From: Clostridiales bacterium
GTDB taxonomy: Bacteria > Bacillota > Clostridia > Tissierellales > Sedimentibacteraceae
Length of the DNA stretch: 9,933 nucleotides
Direction: 5' to 3'
Assembly (NCBI GenBank): GCA_003487955.1
Contig: DNNJ01000299.1
Span: 1-9,933 of the forward strand
Positions 1 to 5,926 of the stretch are shown here, piece after piece. Made by a program: the position numbers and the translations under genes. Each line of letters begins with the position of its first letter. Within the stretch, counting starts at the first letter, position 1. The notes under the pieces were generated by a model that worked only from the letters and a program-made list of their open reading frames with translations, ran no database searches and was not told where the DNA came from.

Positions 1-1
1 G

Positions 2-529
2 CAGGACGCCTTATGTGCATATAAGTCGATCAAGGAATACCACAACGTATCATTGGATTATGTGACAGACAAGATAAGCTTGCCATATGGACCTAGAATA
101 CCCCTTGCTGAGGCTGAAGAAAAAATTAAGAAGCTGACAAATACTACAGTAAACACCGGCGGACTGCAGTACTATTTTTTAAGTAATGTAATTGCATCCT
201 ACAAGGCCGGGGAAATTGAAAAGACACATATGGAATACCAACAGACAATAATCCGCTTGGGACAGGTAGTTATCATTCCCTTCCCATTTGAAATGTTTTC
301 GGAAATGTCAATTCGGTTGCGGGAATACAGTCCTTATACCCACACACTTTGTTTAAGCAATACTAATGGTTCTATGGGATATTTACCATCTCAAGACCAG
401 ATCTGCCGCGGTGGTTATGAAATAGAAGTTTTTTTACACCAAAATGTACAGCCGCTGACCAATGATGCTGATAATCACATTATAAACGAAAATCTGAGAA
501 TACTGAAAGCTATGACTCACTCAGGATAG
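2..529 (+). CDS. Neutral/alkaline ceramidase-like protein, 3' fragment
   Basis: The frame is open to the left edge, so the 5' end of the gene lies outside the window; the TTG at 53 is not a convincing start because codons upstream of it stay open and no ribosome binding site precedes it. About 175 residues remain. The end resembles the C-terminal part of the catalytic domain of neutral/alkaline non-lysosomal ceramidases. It has an alternating basic-helical stretch, then a hydrophobic strand leading into PFEMFSEMSIRLRE (the place of the family's PGExFxExGxxIK). A segment ending GSMGYLPS follows, then GGYEIEV near the end, matching the family's NGYxGYxPT and GGYE. In proven members this domain hydrolyses the amide of ceramide using zinc. 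The zinc ligands lie mostly in the missing part, so activity cannot be judged. It could be another hydrolase in the same family. A ROK regulator follows 105 bp downstream and may control it. Confidence 0.6.
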   Translation, partial: QDALCAYKSIKEYHNVSLDYVTDKISLPYGPRIPLAEAEEKIKKLTNTTVNTGGLQYYFLSNVIASYKAGEIEKTHMEYQQTIIRLGQVVIIPFPFEMFSEMSIRLREYSPYTHTLCLSNTNGSMGYLPSQDQICRGGYEIEVFLHQNVQPLTNDADNHIINENLRILKAMTHSG

Positions 530-599
530 TTCAATATACTTCAGCTTTTCCGCTGTAGTTTTACAGTTTGAATAACAAAAGATGATCGAAGTTTAATAG

Positions 600-612
600 C
601 ATATAGTATATG
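600..612. promoter_or_regulatory. Short perfect AT-rich palindrome upstream of the ROK gene
   Basis: CATATA-G-TATATG is a perfect palindrome with 6-base arms, ending 22 bases before the ROK start codon and next to its ribosome binding site. ROK repressors bind AT-rich inverted repeats and often regulate themselves, so this could be an operator. A short AT palindrome can also arise by chance in DNA of this composition. I see no clear -35/-10 pair between 530 and 620. Confidence 0.2.
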
Positions 613-634
613 AATTCAGAAAAGGTGGCAGCAA

Positions 635-1846
635 ATGGAGTTGTTCAAGTACCGCAACGAATCGAAAAACAAAAAAAACGTGTTAAAAACGATCTATGAT
701 TATAATAGAAGAGGCGATTTTGTTACAAGGAACATATTATCGGAAGAAACTGAATTGAGCTTTGCAACAATCATCAGATTTGTAACAGAACTGTTGGCTG
801 ACGAGATAATAGAGGAATTTGATGAGTTGGAATCAACGGGAGGCAGGAAGCCGATCTCATTAAGGATAAATCCAAATTATGCCTATGTCATCAGTGTAGA
901 TATAGGTACCTTCTCTGTAAAGATTGCTGTCGTAAAGATGAATGGTGAATTGATACAAAAGCAGATTTTTCCGGTGAAAGATAATTGTGTTCCAACTAAG
1001 GGTCTTAGTATTGATGAGCTGTGTGTTAAGTTGGAAGACATTATAGCCGAATATGGAGATGAACGCCTGTTAGGTATCGGAGTCGGTGTGAGCGGTATGG
1101 TAAACTGCAAGGAGGGCAGAATTATTTTTTGCCCCAATATTAGAGGATGGGACAATATACTCATTTGTTCTCTGCTGGAAGAAAAGTTTAATGTTCCTGT
1201 TTTTTTAGACACCAGCCCAAGATGTATGGCACTTGCAGAACAATGGTTTGGAATTGGTCAGAATGTCAATAACCAGATATTTGCATCTTTTGGTTATGGC
1301 AGCATTGGTTCCGGTATCATTATAGAATCCAAGCTCTTTCGAGGAAGCGGTGATTTTGCAGGTGAATTGGGTCATGTGCAGGTTGTAAGTGAGGGATTTC
1401 TTTGTACTTGTGGAAATCGCGGATGTATCGAGGGCTACGTCACTCTGCCTATGATTGTAATGGCAATACAGGATGCAGTTAATGAGAATATCGGATTTTC
1501 TCCTATCAAGCTTATGGTGGATAGTACAAATGATATTAATAAAGATATCATTGTCAAGGCCTTGGATGAGGGAGATAAAATTGCAGGAAACATTATTGCA
1601 GAAACAGGAAGATTTATGGGGGTTGCTCTTGCCGATATGGCTAATCTGTTTAACCCGGATTTGATTGTTTTAGGTGGAGGGGTTATTGAAAGCTTCCCTC
1701 AGCTTATCGATGAAGTGAAGCGAACGATCAAGAAAAGAAGCCTGGTTACAATTCAGCGTAATCTCATGATTGAAAAGTCTGCTCTAGGGCTGGATGCTTC
1801 TATTATAGGCGGAGCAATATTAGTGTTGCAGGAGTTTTTTTCATAA
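635..1846 (+). CDS. ROK-family transcriptional regulator (NagC/XylR type)
   Basis: This 403-residue protein has the length and layout of a ROK repressor. Residues about 15-62 form a winged helix-turn-helix (NVLKTIYDYNRRG... through LLADEIIEE), followed by the GGRKP linker typical of XylR/NagC proteins. A sugar-kinase-like ROK domain follows, with DIGTFSVKIAVV at 89-100, the zinc site ELGH (His247) plus CTCGNRGC (Cys257, Cys259, Cys264), and the glycine turn LGGGVI near 346-351. By eye, the catalytic Asp of ROK kinases (the NDAN motif) falls on Ser194 in LDTSPRCMALAEQ, so the protein probably senses a sugar or its phosphate without phosphorylating it. The ATG is chosen because AAAGGTGG sits at 621-628. 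The likely target is the upstream ceramidase-like gene or genes beyond the left edge; the ligand is unknown. A strong terminator follows at 1955. Confidence 0.9.
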   Translation: MELFKYRNESKNKKNVLKTIYDYNRRGDFVTRNILSEETELSFATIIRFVTELLADEIIEEFDELESTGGRKPISLRINPNYAYVISVDIGTFSVKIAVVKMNGELIQKQIFPVKDNCVPTKGLSIDELCVKLEDIIAEYGDERLLGIGVGVSGMVNCKEGRIIFCPNIRGWDNILICSLLEEKFNVPVFLDTSPRCMALAEQWFGIGQNVNNQIFASFGYGSIGSGIIIESKLFRGSGDFAGELGHVQVVSEGFLCTCGNRGCIEGYVTLPMIVMAIQDAVNENIGFSPIKLMVDSTNDINKDIIVKALDEGDKIAGNIIAETGRFMGVALADMANLFNPDLIVLGGGVIESFPQLIDEVKRTIKKRSLVTIQRNLMIEKSALGLDASIIGGAILVLQEFFS

Positions 1847-1942
1847 ACATATCCCATCCAATGCTTTGCCGTCGCATGGATAGAAATCCATCTCAAGGAT
1901 TCGCGATATGGTAGGTGCAATATCCACCATTTCAACGGGTCC
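1841..1942 (-). pseudogene. C-terminal remnant of an alkaline-phosphatase/phosphodiesterase-superfamily gene
   Basis: The minus strand from 1942 to a TGA at 1841-1843 encodes about 33 residues beginning GPVEMVDIAPTISRIL and including DGKALDG near the end. The pattern P-V-E-M-V-D-I-A-P-T-I-x-R-x-L, then D-G-x-x-L shortly before the stop, is the characteristic C-terminus of the type I phosphodiesterase/nucleotide pyrophosphatase and sulfatase group of the alkaline phosphatase superfamily. The frame stays open a little further, to about 2002, but it then runs through the ROK terminator hairpin and no longer resembles the family; the catalytic domain is absent. The last codons overlap the ROK gene end to end. 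It is best read as what remains of a convergent gene whose body was deleted. Confidence 0.6.
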
Positions 1943-1954
1943 TATAGCAAATAA

Positions 1955-1989
1955 GCTTCTCATTAGAACTAATGAGAAGCATTTTCTTT
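1955..1989 (+). terminator. Rho-independent terminator of the ROK gene
   Basis: A perfect 11-bp stem (GCTTCTCATTA at 1955-1965 paired with TAATGAGAAGC at 1970-1980) has a 4-base GAAC loop and is followed by ATTTTCTTT. Placed about 110 bp after the ROK stop, it would end transcription of that gene. Confidence 0.8.
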
Positions 1990-2149
1990 GATATCGGTTG
2001 TACTAATGAGTAGTATATATCTATTTACAAGTTTATGATGTATGTGACAAAGTTATATATGCTAAAAGTTAAATATTCTTTGAAACGAGCATTTACTTTA
2101 CAAGAAAAACATCAATAGGGATGGCGCAAAAAAGAAGAGGTGGATCTTA
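1990..2149. other. AT-rich spacer before the zinc-ribbon genes
   Basis: Together with the phosphodiesterase remnant and the terminator, this fills the 303 bp between the ROK gene and the first zinc-ribbon gene. It is AT-rich. ACTAATGAG occurs at 1968-1976 and again at 2002-2010; the second copy lies in a small inverted repeat (TACTA at 2001-2005, TAGTA at 2011-2015). I found no well-spaced -35/-10 pair and no LexA-type box. A purine-rich ribosome binding site, AGAGGTGG, lies at 2135-2142. Confidence 0.5.
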
Positions 2150-2614
2150 ATGAGTGATCTTTACGGTGGATTTGGCAGTCTATTCAAAGGGCTCTCCGGA
2201 TTTATGCCCCAGGATGATCCGGATGTAGCGCTGATGATGGCCGGGTCTGAGGTAAGCGACCTGCAAAAGCAGGAGAACGACCTCTACGCACAGATTGGGA
2301 AACAGGCTTTGGCGCAGGGCCGTGTCCAGTTTCCCGAGCTAGAGAAGAAACTGCATCTGGTGCAGGAAAACCTGTCTGCGGCGCAGGGCAAGCTGCAAAA
2401 CGCGCAAGCGGGCAAGAGGGAAAAGAATTGCGCCCGGAGAGCCGAGGAAGAGGCCCGCCTCTGTCCCAGTTGCAACAACATGAATCCGGAGGGCGTCAAG
2501 TTCTGTCAGGAGTGCGGCGCAAGGCTGGGCGCTCAAAAATGTGCCCAGTGCGGAGCGTCGCTGTCCCCCGGCACTCGCTTTTGCGGGGAGTGCGGCGCAA
2601 GGCAGGAGGGATAA
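2150..2614 (+). CDS. Zinc-ribbon protein with coiled-coil-like N-terminus
   Basis: A 154-residue cytoplasmic protein of unknown function. Residues 1-30 are glycine-, phenylalanine- and methionine-rich (start [20 protein letters not shown]). Residues about 35-103 are charged and heptad-like, suggesting a helical coiled coil. The C-terminal 50 residues hold two CxxC-CxxC zinc ribbons: Cys105/108 with Cys119/122, and Cys131/134 with Cys145/148. The ribbons look like an internal duplication, since GAGTGCGGCGCAAGGC occurs in both. Zinc-ribbon proteins of this kind occur in Clostridia as small adaptor-like proteins; no catalytic residues are visible. The ATG is supported by AGAGGTGG at 2135-2142. 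Codons are GC-rich (39 of 60 bases are G or C from 2521), unlike the AT-rich genes on both sides, which points to transfer or a foreign join. The next gene starts directly after its stop, so the two form one translational unit. Confidence 0.85.
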   Translation: MSDLYGGFGSLFKGLSGFMPQDDPDVALMMAGSEVSDLQKQENDLYAQIGKQALAQGRVQFPELEKKLHLVQENLSAAQGKLQNAQAGKREKNCARRAEEEARLCPSCNNMNPEGVKFCQECGARLGAQKCAQCGASLSPGTRFCGECGARQEG

Positions 2615-2615
2615 T

Positions 2616-3881
2616 ATGGCTTCTTACAAGCGGCCATGCATCCACTGTGGCGCATATATAGAATCTGATTGCCGGTTTTGTTCCTCTTGTCAAAGCGGCA
2701 GCCCTTTTGGGGTTCTCTGCCCCACCTGCCTGCGGCCCATCGAAAGGGGGCAGCCTCTTTGCTCCTGTTGCGGCAGAGCGCTGTATATTCCCTGCCCCGA
2801 CTGCGGAAAGCCGACCTTTGCGGGGGAGAAATGTGAGCAGTGCGGCGCATCGCTCATGATCCGGTGCCGGAACCCCCGCTGCGGAGCGCAGCAATTTTTT
2901 GAAAACGTAAAATGCACCGCCTGCGGCCTTGGTGAAAATGCAAAATTAAATATAGAAGCAATACCAACCGGTGCACTGCCTCTTGATATTGCAACAGGAA
3001 TCGGCGGAGTACCAAAAGGAAGAATTATTGAAATATTTGGACCTGAATCCTCGGGTAAGACAACAGTTGCATTACATATAATAGCAGAAGCACAGAAAAA
3101 AGGAGGAATAGCTGCATTCATTGACGCGGAGCATGCACTTGACCCGGCTTATGCCAAGAACCTTGGCGTAAAAGTTGAAGAGATGATTATTTCACAGCCT
3201 GATACCGGTGAGCAAGCCCTTGAAATAGCTGAAGCATTAGTCAGAAGCGGCGCCATAGATATTATAGTTGTTGACTCTGTAGCCGCATTGGTACCAAAAG
3301 CTGAAATAGACGGAGAAATGGGAGATTCGCACATGGGGCTGCAGGCAAGATTAATGTCTCAGGCTTTAAGAAAATTAGCAGGAGCTATAAGCAAATCAAA
3401 CACTGTGGCTATATTTATCAACCAGCTGCGTGAAAAAATCGGTGTAATGTTTGGCAACCCGGAAACCACAACCGGCGGACGTGCCTTAAAATTCTATGCT
3501 TCAATGAGATTGGACGTAAGAAGAATAGAAACCTTGAAAAAGGGTGATGATGTTTACGGCAACAGAACAAGGGTTAAAGTTGTTAAAAATAAAGTGGCAC
3601 CGCCTTTTAAGCAAGCCGAATTTGATATAATATACGGCAAAGGCATATCAAAAGAAGGCTGCATACTTGATATGGCAGTAGAAGCAGGAGTGGTAAACAA
3701 GGCCGGCGCATGGTATTCTTACGAAAATACAAGAATAGGACAAGGCAGAGAAAATTCAAAAGAATATCTTTTGTCAAATCCGGAGCTTATGGCTGAAATA
3801 GAGAAAAAGGTACTGGAAAAGTATGAAATAGGAGATTTTAAGCTGTCATCAGACGACAAAGATGTATTATCAGATGATTAA
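2616..3881 (+). CDS. recA: Four-zinc-ribbon domain fused in frame to N-terminally truncated RecA
   Basis: The predicted protein has 421 residues. Residues 1-104 hold 18 cysteines forming four zinc ribbons: C8/C11 with C22/C25, C35/C38 with C49/C52, C60/C63 with C73/C76, C84/C89 with C100/C103. From Leu105 on it is Rec[16 protein letters not shown], Walker A GPESSGKT at 142-149, catalytic Glu172 in [10 protein letters not shown], Walker B ending at Asp220 (VVDSVAAL), the L2 region with Gln270, [17 protein letters not shown], and an acidic tail. The numbering is E. coli mature RecA plus 76 with no gap, so only RecA residues 1-28 are missing. These form the N-terminal helix that packs on the neighbouring protomer in the filament, so recombinase function is doubtful. 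The ATG at 2616 has CAGGAGGG just upstream, overlapping the previous stop. RadA also puts a zinc finger before a RecA core, but this core is true RecA. It could be a chimeric assembly. Confidence 0.85.
   Translation: MASYKRPCIHCGAYIESDCRFCSSCQSGSPFGVLCPTCLRPIERGQPLCSCCGRALYIPCPDCGKPTFAGEKCEQCGASLMIRCRNPRCGAQQFFENVKCTACGLGENAKLNIEAIPTGALPLDIATGIGGVPKGRIIEIFGPESSGKTTVALHIIAEAQKKGGIAAFIDAEHALDPAYAKNLGVKVEEMIISQPDTGEQALEIAEALVRSGAIDIIVVDSVAALVPKAEIDGEMGDSHMGLQARLMSQALRKLAGAISKSNTVAIFINQLREKIGVMFGNPETTTGGRALKFYASMRLDVRRIETLKKGDDVYGNRTRVKVVKNKVAPPFKQAEFDIIYGKGISKEGCILDMAVEAGVVNKAGAWYSYENTRIGQGRENSKEYLLSNPELMAEIEKKVLEKYEIGDFKLSSDDKDVLSDD
2922..2930 (+). other. Junction between zinc-ribbon and recA sequence
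   Basis: The last zinc ribbon ends with the codons for Cys103-Gly104 (2922-2927), and the recA-like sequence begins at Leu105 (2928). Base composition changes here: the 60 bases from 2521 are 39 G+C, while the 60 bases from 2941 are 23 G+C. No inverted or direct repeat of insertion-sequence type is visible at the join. The exact breakpoint may be off by a few bases because Cys-Gly-Leu-Gly could come from either side. Confidence 0.7.
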
Positions 3882-3911
3882 TATCAATAAGAATATGACT
3901 TATTTCAAATT

Positions 3912-3936
3912 AAAGGTGCCCCATAGGCATCTTTTT
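3912..3936 (+). terminator. Rho-independent terminator after recA
   Basis: AAAGGTGCC at 3912-3920 pairs with GGCATCTTT at 3926-3934, with one G-U pair and a CCATA loop, and the T-run extends to 3936. It lies 30 bases after the recA stop and separates recA from rny. Confidence 0.7.
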
Positions 3937-4108
3937 CACTTATATAACACAACCAAAAAAAATCTATCATCAATCAACAAGATCCACCATATATATCGTT
4001 ATATCACACAATTTACGTATAGTTGTTTACATAATTAAAATTCTGTAAACCTTAATACTTTATAATATGTGAAAGAATATGCAAAATAAACAAATATACA
4101 CATATATC
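3937..4108. other. AT-rich intergenic region with an inverted repeat
   Basis: The gap between recA and rny (about 395 bp) has no plausible gene on either strand. Besides the terminator at its start and the promoter at 4109, it holds an inverted repeat: GTTTACA at 4025-4031 and TGTAAAC at 4044-4050, separated by 12 bases. This could be a protein-binding site or chance. A TATAAT at 4061-4066 lacks a matching -35 at proper spacing. recX, which sits beside recA in some Firmicutes, is not here. Confidence 0.4.
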
Positions 4109-4137
4109 TTGACATTGTTTATAAATAATTATAAAAT
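4109..4137 (+). promoter_or_regulatory. Sigma-A type promoter for rny
   Basis: TTGACA at 4109-4114 and TAAAAT at 4132-4137 are separated by exactly 17 bases: a perfect -35 and a near-perfect -10. Transcription would start near 4144, giving an untranslated leader of about 130 bases before the TTG start of rny. Confidence 0.75.
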
Positions 4138-4276
4138 ATAGTATATTCAGGTTTTACAGAAAACTTATTAATACAATTAAAAATAAATATGTTTTTGAAG
4201 ATACACATTTTTTACAAGGAATTAAGAAAAATGTATATATTTCGCAGCTTGAAAATTTAATATGGGAGGTGCTGAA

Positions 4277-5812
4277 TTGTTCGAAGAAATAATAGTCGGT
4301 ATTATCTGCGCAATAATAGGTATAATTATAGGATTTTTCATTCGTAAAAGTATATCTGAAAGCAAAATAGGTAGTGCTGAAATAGAAGCTAAAAGAATAA
4401 TCGAAGACGCAAATCAAAAAGCCGAAACAAGAAAAAGAGAAATACTTGTTGAAGCAAAAGATGAAGCTCACAAGTTAAGAAATGAATATGAAAGAGAAAA
4501 CAAAGAAAGACGAAACGAAATTCAAAGAAATGAAAAAAGGCTGATTAAAAAAGAAGAAATGTTAGACTCTAAAAGCCTTGTAGTAGAGAAGAAAGATGAA
4601 ATGCTTCAAAAAAAGTTAAAAGAGATTGAAATAAAACAAGACAAATTAGAAGCAATTCACCAAAGACAAATTGAGGAACTCGAGAAAATATCCGGACTTT
4701 CAACAGAAGATGCTAAAAATATTCTAATTAACAACATAAAAAGGGAAGCCGAACAGGAAGCAGCGATAGCTGTTAAGGAAATCGAGAGGGAATCAAAAGA
4801 AACTGCAGAAAGAAAAGCACGTGAAATTATTACATATGCAATTCAGAAATGTTCTGCAGACCATGTAGCAGAAACAACTGTATCTGTAGTAGACCTGCCA
4901 AATGATGAAATGAAAGGCAGAATCATCGGAAGGGAAGGCAGAAATATAAGGGCATTGGAGCAGCTTACAGGTATAGATATTATAATAGATGATACACCGG
5001 AAGCAGTAGTTATTTCCGGATTTGACCCTATTAGAAGAGAAGTAGCCAGATTAGCACTTGAAAAATTGATTGCAGATGGAAGAATTCATCCTGCAAGAAT
5101 TGAAGAGATGGTTGAGAAGGCGAAAAAGGAAGTAGATCAAATAATTAAAGATGAAGGTGAGCAGGCAACCCTTGACACCGGAATCCACGGAATTCACCCG
5201 GAAATGATTAAATTATTAGGTAGACTAAAATTCAGAACAAGCTACGGTCAGAATGTATTGAAACACTCCATTGAAGTATCATACTTGGCAGGGATAATGG
5301 CTGCTGAATTAGGCGCTGATGTAAAAATTGCAAAACGAGCTGGTTTATTGCATGATATAGGAAAGGCAGTGGATCATGAAGTTGAAGGTCCTCACGTTAC
5401 AATAGGTGAAGACTTAGCTAAAAAGTACAAGGAAAGCAAAGCTGTAATTCATGCTATAGCAGCTCATCACGGAGATACAGAGCCACAAACCGTAGAAGCT
5501 GTCTTAATCCAGGCTGCAGATGCCATTTCAGCTGCAAGACCGGGAGCAAGAAGAGAAACATTAGAGACCTATATTAAAAGGTTGGAAAAGTTAGAAGAAA
5601 TTTCAAATTCATTTGAGGGAGTAGAAAAGTCTTTTGCAATACAGGCGGGAAGAGAAGTAAGAATAATGGTCAAACCTGAAGTTACAAGTGATTCAAGTAT
5701 AATTTTAATAGCAAAAGATATAGTTAAAAAAATAGAAGAAGAAATGGAATACCCCGGACAAATTAAAGTTAATGTAATCAGAGAAATCAGAGCGACAGAA
5801 TATGCAAAGTAA
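4277..5812 (+). CDS. rny: Ribonuclease Y
   Basis: RNase Y is the membrane-anchored endoribonuclease that starts decay of many mRNAs in Firmicutes. The 511-residue product has the whole family layout. A single N-terminal membrane segment (about 4-22, [18 protein letters not shown]) is followed by a long Glu/Lys-rich coiled coil to about 190. A KH RNA-binding domain has [12 protein letters not shown] starting near 214. The HD-type nuclease domain has predicted metal ligands His330 (LKHSIE), His359-Asp360 (LLHDIGKA) and Asp415 ([12 protein letters not shown]), plus HHGD at 397. The length is close to the roughly 520 residues usual for the family. I place the start at TTG 4277 because GGGAGG at 4264-4269 is at ideal distance; the in-frame ATG at 4262 overlaps that site and lacks one of its own. 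It lies downstream of recA, a common Clostridial order, but has its own promoter and terminator. Confidence 0.97.
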   Translation: MFEEIIVGIICAIIGIIIGFFIRKSISESKIGSAEIEAKRIIEDANQKAETRKREILVEAKDEAHKLRNEYERENKERRNEIQRNEKRLIKKEEMLDSKSLVVEKKDEMLQKKLKEIEIKQDKLEAIHQRQIEELEKISGLSTEDAKNILINNIKREAEQEAAIAVKEIERESKETAERKAREIITYAIQKCSADHVAETTVSVVDLPNDEMKGRIIGREGRNIRALEQLTGIDIIIDDTPEAVVISGFDPIRREVARLALEKLIADGRIHPARIEEMVEKAKKEVDQIIKDEGEQATLDTGIHGIHPEMIKLLGRLKFRTSYGQNVLKHSIEVSYLAGIMAAELGADVKIAKRAGLLHDIGKAVDHEVEGPHVTIGEDLAKKYKESKAVIHAIAAHHGDTEPQTVEAVLIQAADAISAARPGARRETLETYIKRLEKLEEISNSFEGVEKSFAIQAGREVRIMVKPEVTSDSSIILIAKDIVKKIEEEMEYPGQIKVNVIREIRATEYAK

Positions 5813-5829
5813 AGAGTTCGAAAAATATG

Positions 5830-5857
5830 GAAGTAAACAATATGTTTACTTCTTTTT
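5830..5857 (+). terminator. Rho-independent terminator of rny
   Basis: A perfect 9-bp stem (GAAGTAAAC at 5830-5838, GTTTACTTC at 5844-5852) has an AATAT loop and is followed by TTTTT. It begins 17 bases after the rny stop. Confidence 0.9.
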
Positions 5858-5864
5858 AATCTCA

Positions 5865-5900
5865 ATGACAAGGGTGACGAGGGGACGGGGGACCTGTCAT
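5865..5900. repeat. G-rich palindromic repeat, copy 1
   Basis: The segment is bounded by ATGACA (5865-5870) and TGTCAT (5895-5900), with a G-rich core GAGGGGACGGGGGACC. It shares the pattern TGAC-(A/G)-AGGGGACGGGG...CTGTCAT with the copy at 7539-7568, although here it carries an extra internal GGTGACG. Short palindromes of this type recur between genes in many Clostridia, and I take it as a REP-like element. It ends 11 bases before the ribosome binding site of the next gene. Confidence 0.65.
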
Positions 5901-5926
5901 GATAAACAAAGAAGGAGAAGATAAAT

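Noticed and set aside
883..1212. 109-codon minus-strand frame within the ROK gene
   Set aside because: It is a shadow of the ROK coding sequence with no recognisable domain or start signal.
635..1846. Sugar kinase (glucokinase) function for the ROK protein
   Set aside because: It carries an N-terminal helix-turn-helix, and the catalytic Asp appears to be replaced by Ser194.
2020..2110. Promoter for the zinc-ribbon genes (TTTACA at 2024, GTGACA at 2044, TTGAAA at 2080)
   Set aside because: None of these has a credible -10 at 16-18 bases. In AT-rich DNA such single hexamers are expected by chance.
2541..2615. Upstream ATG at 2541 as the start of the fusion gene
   Set aside because: It lies inside the previous gene without a ribosome binding site, and the 25 extra residues are off-frame zinc-ribbon sequence. 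The ATG at 2616 has a strong site.
2284..3121. Several long minus-strand frames opposite the zinc-ribbon and early recA sequence
   Set aside because: They are by-products of the GC-rich coding strand, with no conserved motifs, and overlap well-supported genes.
2616..3881. Identification of the zinc-ribbon fusion as RadA/Sms
   Set aside because: RadA has one zinc finger, a KNRFG motif and a Lon-like C-terminal domain. Here the core and tail are true RecA, including [16 protein letters not shown] and the acidic end.
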